Position numbers and translations under genes: made by a program. The notes beneath the pieces were generated by a model, which was given only the letters and a program-made list of their open reading frames with translations, ran no database searches and had not been told where the DNA came from. From assembly GCA_021464415.1 (NCBI GenBank), contig JAKCWG010000139.1:1-64000 (forward strand): DNA of 64,000 nucleotides, in the 5' to 3' direction. Positions 10,367-23,500 of this stretch are shown piece by piece (within the stretch, counting starts at the first letter, position 1; each line of letters opens with the position of its first letter). The DNA is from Lonicera japonica (taxonomy: Eukaryota > Streptophyta > Magnoliopsida > Dipsacales > Caprifoliaceae).

Positions 10367-13300
10367 AGATCTTAACATGGAATGTGAGGGGCGTGGGGAA
10401 TAAAGATAAAAGGAGAGTAATAAAAGACTTAATAAAAAAGGTATATCCGGATTTAGTTGTCTTACAAGAAACAAAAAAGGAGATAATTGAAGACAAATTA
10501 GTCAGGTCGCTATGGGGCGTTAGGTTTAAAACTTGGGTTTCCTTGCCATCGGTTGGTAGGTCGGGGGGAATTTTACTGATTTGGGACGTGAGATCCGTAG
10601 AGATAGTGGAGTGCGTTATAGGAAGTTATTCGGTCTCAGTTAAAATTAAAAAAGATGAGGGTAACTTTTGGTGGTTCACGGGGGTTTACGGTCCATGTAG
10701 TTACAAAGAAAGAAAGGATTTTTGGGAGAAATTGGCCGCCGGTTTATTTGGCTTATGTTCCCCTAAGTGGTGCGTCGGGAGGACTTTAATGTTGTTAGAT
10801 TTTTAGAGGAGAAATCGAATGGAGGAAGGGTAACAAAGAGCATGAAGGATTTTGACTCATTCATAAGGGAAACAAAATTGAGAGACATTAGAATGAATAA
10901 TGGACGTTTCACATGGTCAAGTCTAAGAGAAAATGTGGTATGCACAAGAATTGATAGATTTTTATTTTCCAGTGAGTGGGAGGAAAGCTTTTCTAGAGTG
11001 AGGATGGAGGCGCTCTTTAGAAATGTGTCTGATCATTGTCCGGTGTTGTTGGACACATCATTATCAAAGTGGGGTCCGACACCATTTAGATTCGAGAACA
11101 TGTGGCTTAGACATAAGGATTTCAAGAAGAATTTTTCGCAAGGATGGGAGGAGTCAATTTAACAAGGGTGGGAAGGGTTCAAGTTCATGAATAAATTGAA
11201 AACTTTGAAATCTATCATTAAAAAGTGGAATATTGAATGTTTTGGGGATTCTAGATTGGAAAAGATAGCAATAATGGAGAAAATAAAAGAGATTGACCTG
11301 AAAGAAGAAGTAGGTAACATTAATGATAACTTTAGAAAAGATAGATGCGAGTTGAAAGATAATTTGGAAAAAGTAATCTTGAAAGAGGAAATCTCTTGGA
11401 GACAAAAAGCTAGAATTAAATGGGTTCGAGAATGGGATAACAATTCAAAATTATTTCATAAAATCGTTAATATGAAAAAAGGCAACAATTTGATAAATAA
11501 ATTGGAAAAAGACAATGGGGAAATCTTGGAAGAGGAGGAATTAATAGTGAACGAAATAATCACTTTTTTTGGGAAATTGTATTCGAATGATATGAAATCA
11601 AAGTGGAAGTTGGAAGGTTTGGAGTGGGCGCCAATAGAAGCAACCAAGGCAGAATGGCTTGAAAGACCCTTTGAGGAAGAGGAAGTTAGAAGTGCAATTA
11701 TAGAATGCAATGGTGAGAAAGCTCTGGGTCCCGATGGGTACACTATGGCTGTTTTTCATGAACTTTGGGATGTCCTGAAAGGCGATCTAATGAGTTTCTT
11801 TAAGGAATTTTATAAGAATGGGGTGGTTAATAGGTGTGTGAACGAGACATACATTTGCTTAATTCCAAAAAAGGCTAATTCGTGCAAAATAAAGGACTTT
11901 AGGCCAATAAGCTTAGTAACAAGTTTATATAAGATATTGGCAAAAGTACTCTCATTAAGGTTAAGAGAAGTCATGGAGGAAACAATTTTAGAGTGTCAAG
12001 GGGCATTTGTTAAAGGCAGACAAATTCTAGATGTTGTTTTGGTAGCCAACGAAGTGGTGGAGGAGTATAGAATAAAAAAGAAAGGTGTGGTGTTTAAAAT
12101 TGATTTCGAGATAGCTTATGACCATGTAAATTGGAACTTTGTGGATGAGGTATTGGAGAGGAAAGGGTTTAAAGATAGATGGAGAAGGTGGATTAAAGGT
12201 TGTTTGTCTTCAGTTAACTCTCAATTTTGGTAAATGGGCGTCCTAGAGGGAAGTTTGGGGCAACAAGGGGACTGAGACAAGGTGATCCACTATCTCGTTT
12301 TTTGTTTTCATTAGTTGTGGATTGTCTGGGTAAATTGGTTCAAAAGGCTAGTCGACAAGGTGTGATTGATGGGTTTAGGATTGGGAGGGATATGGTGGAA
12401 GTGTCACACTTACAATTTGCAGACGACGCGATTTTCTTCTTATTGGGTGATGAACGCAAATTTAACAATTTGGTGAAGTTGTTATCGGTTTTCTGCTCAA
12501 TATCAGGATTGAAACTAAATTTGACAAAGAGTAAACTTGCCGGTGTTAAGATGGAGGTGGAGAAGTTGGAAGAGTGGGCAACTAGATTGGGTTGTGAGAT
12601 TGAGAATTGGCCATTGAAGTACTTGGGGTTGCCTCTTGGAGGTAATCCAAATTCTTTGGAATTTTGGAATCCGGTGTTGGAAAAAGTTAAGAAGAAACTT
12701 GATGGATGGAAGGGTGGTTGCTTGTCAAGAGGTGGGAGACTTATCTTGATTGAATCTGTTTTAGCAAGCCATCCAACTTATTTTTTGTCCATTTTTCGTA
12801 TTCCTGTGAAGATTAAAAATGTTTTGGAAAAAAGAATGAGAGACTTCCTGTGGGATGGGTGCGATAATAATAGAAAAGATCATTTAATAAATTGGGATAT
12901 AGTGTCTAGAGCGAAAAATAAAGGGGGGTTGGGCATTGGTAATTTGGTGAATCGAAATATAGCTTTGTTGGGAAAATGGTTGTGGAGATTCCCCCGTAGT
13001 CAAAATTCCCTATGGTATTCCATTACTAGAAGCAAATATGGATTAAGCGACAATGGGTGGGACTCCAAAGTTGTGAGTAGTGGGACTTATAGAAACCCTT
13101 GGAAATATATTTCTCATGGTCTTGAATCATTCTTGGAGCATACAAAACTTGAAGTGGGTGGGGGTTCCGCAGTTAGATTTTGGGAGGATAAATGGAGGGG
13201 TGAGACAGCCTTTGATTCTTTGTTCCCGCATTTGTATAGACTCTCCGTGAACAAAGGAGATTCCATTGCTTCTTTAGCCTCTTTAAACTTGAACTATATT

Positions 13301-14010
13301 GTGTCTTGGAATTTATCTTTTTCCAGAAACTTGAATGAGAGGAGTTGGAGGAGTATCTTTCTTTATTGAGTCATTGAGGGTGTTAGATTGTCTGCAAGGA
13401 GTGTAGACTATAGGCGATGGTTGTTGAAAGGGGAAGGTTTCTCTTGCTCTTCTTTTTACAAATCTCTTATCGATTCTCCAACGCATCCACAATTTGCTCC
13501 TTCAAAAGTCATTTGGGCAGCTAGTATTCCCACAAAAGTGAAGGTGTTCTCTTGGTTAGTTGCTCACGGGAGCGTTAATACCTATGATCGGTTGCAAAAG
13601 AGAAGACCGAATTGTTGTCTCTCCCCATCTTGGTGTGTATTGCAGAATCTTTGAACCACTTGTTGTTACACTTCCCTTATTCATATTTCATATGGAACAA
13701 AGCTTGTGTAGAATTTGGGTTTAGTTGGGCCATTCCCAAAGATTGTGCGAGGCTTCTTATGTTGGAAATCAATAGCTACAGAGACAAATCTAAGGGCAGG
13801 GAGCTATGGAGATGTGTCAAAGTTGCTTCCTTTTGGCTATTATGGATGGAGAGGAATTATAGAATTTTTGAAGGAAAGATAGAAGAAAAGGAGTGGCTGT
13901 GGGAAAGAGTCAAATTCATGGCTTCGTTGTGGGCTTCCAACACCAAGCCTTTCAAAAATTATAGAGCGGAAGACATCAAGAACAATTGGAGAGCTTGGAT
14001 TTTTGAATAG
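10363..14010 (+). pseudogene. LINE ORF2 (endonuclease + reverse transcriptase), broken
   Basis: The order is apurinic-type endonuclease (MKILTWNVRG at the start, then LQETK, DFN, and SDHCPVLL near 11025), reverse transcriptase (RPISL near 11900, the DFE-x-AYD motif near 12105, GLRQGDPLS near 12270, FADD near 12420) and a C-terminal zinc-binding RVT region (about 13500-13730). These are the activities that nick the target and copy the RNA in place. Lesions visible by eye are a frameshift near 10770-10800, TAA at 11160-11162, a frameshift near 12227, TGA at 13367-13369 and a frameshift near 13612-13654. The palm motif keeps FADD, but DFEKAYD is changed to DFEIAYD. Divergence is modest, so this is a recently dead gene. 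Confidence 0.88.
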
Positions 14011-15014
14011 TTTTCTTCTGTATAATCTGTTCTAAGGGTGCATTGATGGCTGTGGTTTTTGGGAGGATTATATTTCTTTTATTTTCTTTTTCTGGGTTAT
14101 ATGTTTTGTTGGTGGACTCCTTGTCCCCTCTATATTTGTAATTTTAATTTATATTATTAATGGAATCTTGTTTCTTATCAAAAAAAAGTAATGGGAAAGG
14201 TAAAAAATGGTCCCGTAAATGCTCTGAACCAAAGACCAACAACATTTCGGTAGTCTCCTTCATAGGAGACTTGTACTATGAAGTCTATTTTAAACTGGGA
14301 ATATTAAGTTGTCTAACTTTATAGTTAAACAGAGATTTTAAATTGGTATGTTGAATGGTTTGGGACCCACCTCAGGAGTCCTTGTAATAACACTATTATA
14401 ACAACAATCGCCAATATAATTTCATATTTCGATATTCCACTTGGTATCAGAGGAATAATTCTAACCTAGGGTTTTCTTCAACTTGTTAGTCTCTTCCGTC
14501 TTGTAAAAGAATTATTGTTTTTAATTTTGTTACTTCTACCTATTAAAGAAAGAAGAGACATAACAAGTATGCATTCAAGAAGAAAAAGTAAGTACCATGA
14601 TCTTTCTTCCTTTTTAACAGAGAACACAAAGACGGAAATAATGTGGATGCGAGCTCCCTGCTATCATCCTGTAGACATCTTTGAAGATTTTAGAAGGCGA
14701 TCATATAATACTTCAAACATTTAGCAAGTTAGTTATATGAGGAATCTGAATGAAAACAAACACAGGATAAAGCTGTAGAAAATAATGGTTGAGGCTATGA
14801 ATCAATTGGTGTTGCACCCATAAAAAAAAAGGTTTGGGACATGGCAGTTCGCACAAACCAGTGAACCTTTTGTGCATATTTGAGCATGTGTTTGTTTGTG
14901 AGCTTGCATTTAATAGTTTGATATGTTTGATATTCTTGAATTGATTGGTTATGAACCATCTCTCGCAAATGTTTAAGATGTTAGGTGGTTAGGCAACAAT
15001 GCAATCATGCTTTT

Positions 15015-15117
15015 GTCTTGCTGTCTTCAGTGGTCTCCTCGGCCTCTGTTGACTGCTTTATTTCTTGTATGGATTTTTCTTATCAATTTAAGTTTTCGTT
15101 TCTGTTAAAAAAAAAAA
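15015..15117 (+). mobile_element. 5'-truncated LINE stub
   Basis: About 100 bp of LINE 3' end closes with TTTCTGTT and an A11 tail, like the 3' ends at 14170-14187 and 29840-29858. It is flanked by a 17-bp near-perfect duplication (14998-15014 and 15116-15132, 15 of 17 identical, centred on AATCATGCT). Extreme 5' truncation is normal for L1-type insertion. Confidence 0.72.
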
Positions 15118-15513
15118 TGTAATCATGCTCTTCAACCCCCCCGGGGAGCCCAACCTTAATGTGCAAACCCCACTTCCAAGTGGAGAGACAAACCAAACAA
15201 AAGGTGCACTTTGTGCAAAAACAATAACGTACATGCTGCACATACACAAAGGCAAGACAAATGCAAGCGGGATGATTTAAACCCGAGATCAGCTGAGCTC
15301 TTCAACAGATCTGATATATAAAAGTTCAAAGTGCACAAAAATCATATGGAGTTCATAAATATAAAAAGTAAATATATATGTGAATATAGTTAAAAAAAAA
15401 TCTAAATATGCATAATGCTATAAGAAACAACGGCTGATTTGTTTTAAGCGAGAAGAAGAGCATGGAGAACAAGTAAAAGCATTCATTGTGTTAAATAGTG
15501 GCTAATGGCCCAA

Positions 15514-16349
15514 GCAGCTAAAGGCCAAGAAAACTATCAGCAGAGAATTAAAAGCTTATTCTAGAAGATCCAAATCCACAGCTCAACCTCAAACTTCTGA
15601 CCCTGATGCTTTTCAATGGCAACTTTATGAAAAAGATAAAAAGATGAGGGAAGATGAAACAGCAGCAGCTAAAACCAACAACAAACAACACCAATGGAAG
15701 GTGTGTGTTTTTGCTAAGAGCACCATTGTCACAGCTGGTGCTTCAGGGACAATTTCTAGTCCTTTGTATGCAGAAAACATTACAATTGCCCATGAAGAAA
15801 AAGCCAAATGATCTGGTACAGCAGTTGAAGTTTGTTCTCCTTAAGTCCAGACTTTTCATTTTTAATGATAATGCAGACTGATCATTCTTCAGTCTCTAAG
15901 CCTTCATTGCTGGCAGTTTTAATGCACTGTTGGCAGCTATGTATTAGCTACAGCAGTGAGTTTTTTTTGGTACAGTTTGCCTCTTTTCGGCAGGCAAATT
16001 CCTACAATTTACTGTTCACAGCTCTGTCACTTTTATTTTTTGTTTATTGTCTTGTTGGCTGCTTGTTTGGCCTTCCTTTTTGGTCCTCTTTTGGTCTTTG
16101 TAGATGTTTTCCTCTGTCTTCTAGCCCCATGTTTAGGCTATGCATTTCCTTTTTGAATTGCTTGATGAACTTATTGGTTTTTTTCCTTTAGTCCACCTTG
16201 CAATTTTGGTCATTTCATTGTGTTTTTTGGCTTATGGCTTTGGAGATGGCCTTGTTGTAATCTCCCACCTTTTTTCGTTATTTATGCTATTACTCTTTTG
16301 CCCTTGCTAGGGCATAGACGACTTATTAAAAAAAATAAAAATAAAATAA
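15514..16349 (+). mobile_element. Retroposed sequence of unknown source with A-rich tail
   Basis: The insert is flanked by a 15-bp duplication TGGCTAATGGCCCAA (15499-15513) and TGGCTAATGGCGCAA (16350-16364), one mismatch, and ends in an A-rich tract (16326-16347). These are marks of LINE-mediated retroposition. The first 300 bases keep an open plus-strand frame of about 90 codons ending in TGA near 15811, with no start at its beginning, as expected for a 5'-truncated mRNA copy. The rest looks like a T-rich 3' UTR. I do not recognise the protein. It could be a processed pseudogene fragment or the 3' end of a different LINE family. Confidence 0.6.
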
Positions 16350-17384
16350 TGGCTAATGGCGCAATTGTTGGTAGTATAAACCTGATGCAAATCTCATATT
16401 TACAAATTTAGAAATGAAAAGTTCTCAGAAATGCAACTATTTGGTGAAGACTGCGTAGAACACATGAACAAGTACAGCATGGGTCCCGTTTGAAATTAAT
16501 TTGTAATGGACAAAAATAATGGACCAGGAAGAAAATATCTAATAGCTATATCAAACCCTTGGAAACCAGAATCCCTTCATTCTCTAATAATGGATTTTAC
16601 AGCTAAGCTTATTGTTGTAATTTTGGACCTTATTTTTCACTTTCCTAATTTTTACTCCAGATGGTGAATATAAATATTTTCATTACAAAAGCCAATTTGT
16701 TATCAGAGCTTTGGTTAATTAATGCCTTGGGTTCAAATCTTCCAACTTGCAGTTGGTTCTCCCTTAGTACTACTGCAATATGAACACTACTACAATCTTG
16801 AAATGTTAATGAGAGTGAGTGCTAAAAGTTTAACATAGTGACGTTTATGATTTATCTACATCCTACTGAGCCTTTTTATTGATTTAATGGCATTTCCAAT
16901 AGTATAATCAATTTGGTTTGCAAAGTTGCCACAGAAACTTTATTTAGGAATTTAATGGTGACTAAATACTATTTTGGGTTGCTTACAAATTATTTATCAT
17001 CTCCATTGTACAAATACGTATATAGTATAGTGGAATCCTTGATATTTCTGATATATTTCTGATATATTTTATTTTAATAATAATAATAATAATAATATGC
17101 GTTTCTCTTCATCTTTATGTGCATGTCAAAACAAGGGTCATTAGGATTGGCATTTCGGGTCACAAATGCACCCTGTTTAGGGTCTGTGTATCCAATTCGC
17201 AATACATAAGGGGGGATCCACGAAATAGGCAACACTAATTATACCTAGTTTGAAAGGAATTTGCTCTCTTGTGCAAGTTTCTGACAACTTTTGACAAATG
17301 AGATTTCCAAAGTAGAATAGGCATACATAGTCAAAGGTTAAGATCAACTCCTGTCAAAATTGCAAAGTAACATACGGACCTTAC

Positions 17385-17511
17385 TTGAACCATTTCCGGA
17401 GAGTTTAAACTCATTTTTCCATAGTAAAGATGGCACCGGGACGACAGTAAATCCGGAGGCAACTAAGACCCCAATCCATAGCCCATAGCTAAATCCTCCA
17501 CTCCACCATCC
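17385..17511 (-). CDS. MOC1: MOC1 exon 4
   Basis: It codes for [20 protein letters not shown] and on to [16 protein letters not shown]. The acceptor is AATGAAG| and the preferred donor is TCAA|GTAAGG; the alternative AAG|GTCCGT three bases on is weaker. It lies about 13 kb from exon 3 because LINE 2 and its copia passenger occupy the intron. Confidence 0.82.
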
Positions 17512-20500
17512 CTTCATTGCAGAAGAAATTTATTTTCAGCTTAATTGTAAAAAGAGCAAGCAGAAGGTTTTTTCTGAAGAACATAACAAAGTCCAAAGGA
17601 ATATCTTTTAGAAGGTGGACAGAAACCATATTAGAGTGTCTTATACGATAAAAAATTGATAGTACAAAAAGAATTCACACATGACGTTTTGTAGCTGCAT
17701 CAACAAAAACAATTGAGTTATCAGTGTGCTAACAATTAGTATACACAGGGCAGTGGATGTCAAAAAACATACCTAGAGACAAAGGTCGGGGTTGGATTTA
17801 CATAGCAGTGTTGAATTGTAGTGGACAAATATTCATCTTCTGCTGTGTTCAGAGCATTTTAGGTTCTATCAATTTTAAATCAACTATCTCCAACTAGTTT
17901 CCCAGCCGTTTAGATTCCAAACCCTAGATGCCGTCATCTTCCATTTTCTGTACCCAATACCTAACCCTACCAGAAACCGACCACATAGAGTAGGTCGGAA
18001 TCCACAGATGACCCAACCCCCAAAAGCAAAGCCGGAAAACGACTCCGCACGCACCTGTGCGCGCCACCTTCTTCCGCCGTGGATCTCACTCGCTGTCATC
18101 GACCACGGCATGTGGCTGCTCCGACCAGCACCAAAATCTCCAGATCGAGTCGTCTCACTGTTCCGCACCTTGTTCCAGCCTTCGTTTGGTATGATTCAGT
18201 CACCTTTGTCAAATGATTGCCTCCATTCTTATCAGCACGCAGTTTATAAGCCCTGAGGGTCTTCCATTTCACTGCTCCAACCTTCATAGCACCACTCGAG
18301 CACTGTAGCAGCTTGGTTTTCTGGGTTTTTTGGTGAAGTGTATTCTTTGAGTAAAATGATGACTAATATATACAAACATTGAAGGCAGATTTTCAGACTC
18401 GTAGAAGTGATCATAAAGGAGATGAATCTCTTCATTCTTGTTCCATCCAAATTGATTTCTGGGGCGTTAAATGGTTGATTGAGGGACTAAAAGCAGCTGC
18501 TTATAATTTCAATGAAATTTTTAAGCTCAAGAAATATCAAGCATCTTATGCACTGTTTGTTATGGAGAGATATGAGAATAAAAATGGCAGTTTTATCAGA
18601 CTCGTAGAACTACAGAAACGTACCAGCATGAATACAGTAATTTTTCCAGTTGGCGATAAGGGCAATGGTTGGAGGGGGATTGCAGATTCATTACAAAGAA
18701 TCCTGGGTTGTCCGTCTAGTAGGGAGAAAAAGGTCAACCATAAAGAGGTGGTGAGGAACTATCAACAATATAGTTCTGGCAGAAGGGTGGTTAGCCGGCT
18801 CTCATATGCAGATATTGTTAAGAATTACAAGTTGAATAGGGAAGATTTAACTAGAGGAAAACAAGCGGCCGATACGACGAATGTACGGGGTGTTATTGAA
18901 TGGATGCGAGTGGTTGTCTGCATCAGAGAATCAGTACGGGACTCATGGAGGGGTATTCAAAATTCATTGAACAAATTCTACAAAACCAATTTCCAGTTGA
19001 AACCTTTTCTTACTGATAAAGCCATGTTGTTATGTAAAAGCGAGGAAGAAGCTAAGATGTATGGCAGTAAGGGTTTAGTGTTCTTAAGTGGACCATTTGC
19101 TATTAAACTACTGAGATGGGAAGAAGAAAGCATTAATCAAAACAGGAAAATTGCTTGTACGGGTGGTTGGATAAATATTCAAGGGTTACCAATTGCATGG
19201 TGGAATGAGAAAGTATTCACAAAAATAGGAGAGAGATGTGGAGGACTAATTGAGATTGATAAAAGGACCCGTGACTTTCAAAATTTGCTGGTGGCAAGAA
19301 TAAAAGTGAGGAAATCACAACGGCTTTATTCAAGCGCTGATGCAGGTGCAAATGGATTCTTGTTCAAACCCCTTTATCATAAGACTCTCCTCCACTTCCA
19401 AGTTGGATCTTAGACAACGTAGCCCAAAGGAGTATTTAATGTCTATGAAACAATACAAAGGCAATTATCAGAATTTGGAGGACATTATGATCATTTCAAA
19501 TACTAAACAGGGGAACTTTGAAAATGAGAAAGAAGAGGGCTCACGGTCAGAATCGGAAAAGGGTGAGGGTTCACGGAGCACGATAAACAAAGGGGGATTG
19601 CATGAAACAAGAAAAGATCAAACTATCGTTAAAAAGGTGTCGTTTGTGGACCAGATTCAAGAGTATGCCGAGGGTAAAGTACCTGAAGATTCAAATTACG
19701 GGACCTCTTCCTTTGGAGATGTTGCTTCATCAGAAGGAACAATAATCGAGGAGACTCAGAAGGTCGTCCGAAAGGAGGAAGCTGGGCCTAGTCATTGCAA
19801 TTCACCGTTGGAAATGGATGAGGAGGAAGAATGGGTGATGGAGGGATCAAGGAAATTTGTGAAAGGGCCAGTTGAAGAGGACTTCATACAAGTTTATGGC
19901 ACTAAATTGAAAGGCTTGAACAGACTCAAGAAAAGCAATCTCACTAGATTTAAATGGTCCCCAAAGTCAATCCAAATGTACAAAAGACGAAAGAAAGAGG
20001 GTTGTGCTACGTTAAGAGCTAGTGATGGGGAGGATTCAGATAAGGAAGATATGATCAAGGACAAATGGGTGAAAACTCTTTTGGGAAACAAGCAGCAAAT
20101 TGACAATAATTATTTGGAAGAGGCATTGAGTTTATAAGTGATGGCGATAACATGGAAATGACGGATGATGAAGCAAGACAGGCATACGAAGTGACATCAG
20201 AAAGTAACGATGAGTATGTTTCAAACAGTGAGGAATCAGAGAATGAAATTTCCAGTGACCAGAACAGTCTCAATCATCATGATGGCAACGTAGGTTGATG
20301 TGGTACTCTGTTTTATGAGGATAAAGCTCTTGGTATCAGTAACAACGTAGTGACGGACAAGCAAGCACCCATTGGTCTTAACCATCAGCTGGTCATACAC
20401 ACGAAGGAACATGTGCATCCTACAACATTGTTTCAGTTTGGGTGTAGTTTTGGGTTGTTATTTACAATTATATCAGGAGATATAAGGGCAGATTCATGCA

Positions 20501-23500
20501 TTAGAAGGAAGGGCAGTAGCAGAATTTTGAGAACACCAAAATAAGCAATTAGAGAATTTGGTAGACCGAAGTAAAGGGGCGGAGACACTTGAGGATAGTA
20601 ATATTAGAGTTAAAGAGATTGTTACAGAAGTAGATGAAGATGGAGCTAGGGAGTCATGCAATACCAGGCAATACTAAGAGGTGGTTTGGGTTAAGTGAAG
20701 TAGATAAGGAAAAATGTTGCGGGATATTAGAAGAAATGTGAATCACCATGTATGATACTAAGGGCAAAGAGAAGAAATATGCAAAGGTGAAAAAAAGATC
20801 CAGACAGAAAGGGGTGAGGGAGTTATACAACTTGAAATGTGATGTGAACTATGATAAGTAAGGGGGTGGGAGTTCTAGTAGAACGGGTGACAAAAGGTTT
20901 CGATGAAGATCTTATCCTGGAATGTACAGGGTTTGGGGGGGAAGTAAAAAAGGAGGAGCATCAAAGAAGTAATTTCAAAAGAAAGGCCAGACATTGTTAT
21001 TTTACAAGAGACGAAGAAAGCCAAGATCTCATGGAATATTGTCGGTTCTGTTTGGGGGGTAAGGTATAAAGATTAGGCTTTTATCCCTTCGATGGGTAGA
21101 TCGGGAGGAGTTGTCATTATTTGGGATGTTAAAGTGGTGACGTGTGAAGAGTGTGTTGAGGGTATTTTTTCCTTGTCTATCAAGTTGAAACTGAAACAAG
21201 GGGAGAGTTGGTGGCTATCTGGTATTTGTGGGCCATGTAGATACAGAGATAAGAAGGAATTTTAGGAGGAGTTGGCAAATTTATCCGGGTTGTGCGGCGA
21301 TAAATGGTGCTTAGGGGGCAACTCCAACACAATCAGATTTCCGTTAGAGAAAAAAGGTGGAGTGATTGGGAGACGGACTAAGAGTATGCGCAAATTTGAT
21401 TCATTTATCCAAGATGCAAAACTAGTAGACCCGAATATCAGCAACGCATATTTTACTTAGTCAAATGGGAGGGTACACTCAAGATTGGATAGATTTCTTT
21501 TTTCAGGAGGATGGCAGGAGTTGACAATTGCTAGGCAGGAAGTTTTAATGTGGTTAACATCGGATCATTTCCCTCTCTTGTTGGATACGACCCCATTTAG
21601 GTAGGGTCCTTCGCCGTTTAGATTTGAGAATATGTGGCTAAGCAACGCAGATTTTATGGGAATGTTCAGTGAGGGGTGGAAGGAGAGCCAACTAGATGGG
21701 TGGGAAAGCTACAAGTTCATGAAAAGATTGGAAAAAACGAAACTCAAAATCAAGAGATGGAATTTAGAAGTGTTTGGGGATGTCAGTATAAAAAAGGAAC
21801 AATTGTCGAAGCGCGTCAAGGAAATTGATGAGGAAGAGGCTAGGGGAAGCATTGGGGTCGACAAAAAAGCAAAAAGAAACCAATTGAAATTGGAGTTGGA
21901 GAGTCTGTTATTGAAGGAAGAAATATCATGGAACCAAAAAGGTAAAATAAAAGGTGCAATTGAATGGGATGCAAACTTGAAGCTCTTCCATAAGGTTGTC
22001 AATCAAAAGAAGGCCAATACGTTCATAAGCAAGCTTGAGAGAGAGGATGGGTCAGTGCTAAGTATAGAGCCAGAAATTGAGAGTGAGTTGGTGAATTTTT
22101 TAAGAGGTCATATACAAAGAAGCAAAGAACGCATGTGGGATTTGAGGGGTTAAATTGGAACCCCATTAGATCCGAGAGCAAGGTTTGGTTGGAGAGGCCT
22201 TTTGTAGAGGAAGAGACGAAAGTGGCAATTGATTCGTGTGAAGGAAGCAAAGCTCCGGGGCCGGATGGGTACACAATGGAAGCTTTCAAGAAATGTTGGA
22301 CAGTTTTAAAGGAGAATATTATGATGGTGATGAAGGAGTTTTTCAAGAATGGAGTGGTCAATGCTTGTACAAATTCTAGTTACATTTGCTTAATTCCGAA
22401 GAAGATAGCATCATTCAAGCTCAAAGACTATCGGCCTATTAGTCTTGTCACTAGCCTCTACAAGATCTTAGCTATGGTTTTATCCTTATGGTTACGTGAG
22501 GTGTTGTGCGAGACTGTTGACATGGCTCAAGGAGCGTTTGTCAAGGATAGGCAAATACTTGATTTGGCACTCATTACTAATGAAGGAGTGGAAGAATATA
22601 GGGAGATGAAGAAGAAAGGAGTCATTTTGAAGATTGATTTTGAGAAAGCATATGATCACATAGAATGGGATTTTGTGGACATAAGGGTTTCGGAGAGAGA
22701 TGGAGGAAATGGATCAAAGAGTTTTTGACGACGGTGAATTTTTCAGTAATGATGAATGGGAAACCAAGAGGGAATTTCAAAACTTCGAGAGGGTTACGAC
22801 AAGGTGATCCATTATCACCTTTCTTATTTGTTATAGTTGCAGATGTGCTCAATTTGTTGGTGGAAAGGGCGAAGAGAGGAGGGCTTATTGAAGGATTTTT
22901 AATCGGTGGGGAGTTTAAGTTTGTCTCATCTTCAATTTACTGATGATACAATATTTTTCCTCTCAAATGATGAACATAAAATTGGTAACTTAATGGGAAT
23001 TCTTGATATTTTTTAGTATGCGTCGGAATTGAAGATCAATTTGTCCAAGACAGAAGTCGTGGGAATTAATGTAGGTGATGGTGAGATGGGGGCCCTTGCT
23101 AAGAAAATTGGGTGTGTAGTTGGTAGTTGGCCAATGTCCTATTTAGGACTTCCTTTGGGTGATAATCCAAGGAAAGTCAGTTTTTGGAATCCAGTGATAG
23201 AGAAGGTTACTAAAAGGCTCAAAGGGAGGTTCAAGGGATGTTTATCTAAAGGAGGGAAGTTGACCCTCATTCAATCAGTTCTTGATAGTATACCTACATA
23301 CTTTCTTTCATTATTCAAGATCCCGGTTTCAGTGGCTAAGACAATTGAAAAATTAATGAGATGATTTTGTGGGAAGGAATGAATAAAGGAAAAACAAATC
23401 ATTTAGTTGATTGGGAAACGGTGTCCAAATGCAAAAAGATGGGAGGACTTGGCATTGGCGATTTGATCAAAAGGAACGAAACATTGCTTGGCAAATGGCT

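Larger units (their letters stand above)
7344..14187 (+). mobile_element. Near-full-length L1-type LINE
   Basis: A 5' UTR of about 700 bp is followed by ORF1, ORF2, a short 3' UTR and an A-tail at 14180-14187. The 13-14 bp sequence AGTAATGGGAAAGG occurs both just before the element (7330-7343) and at its tail (14187-14200). This is the target-site duplication expected of target-primed reverse transcription and indicates a full-length insertion. The 3' end TTTCTTATCAAAAAAA resembles those of the other LINE copies in the window. ORF2 is broken, so this copy is no longer autonomous. Confidence 0.88.
14188..17384. other. Non-coding stretch between LINE and MOC1 exon 4
   Basis: No gene is supported. 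It holds two short retro-insertions (annotated separately), an (AAT)n microsatellite at about 17074-17096 and single-copy AT-rich sequence. It probably belongs to the intron after MOC1 exon 4, because exon 4 ends in a good donor site. I looked on the minus strand for the expected next exon (a DDSRR...DHGRAEALL-type segment) and did not find it. Confidence 0.5.
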
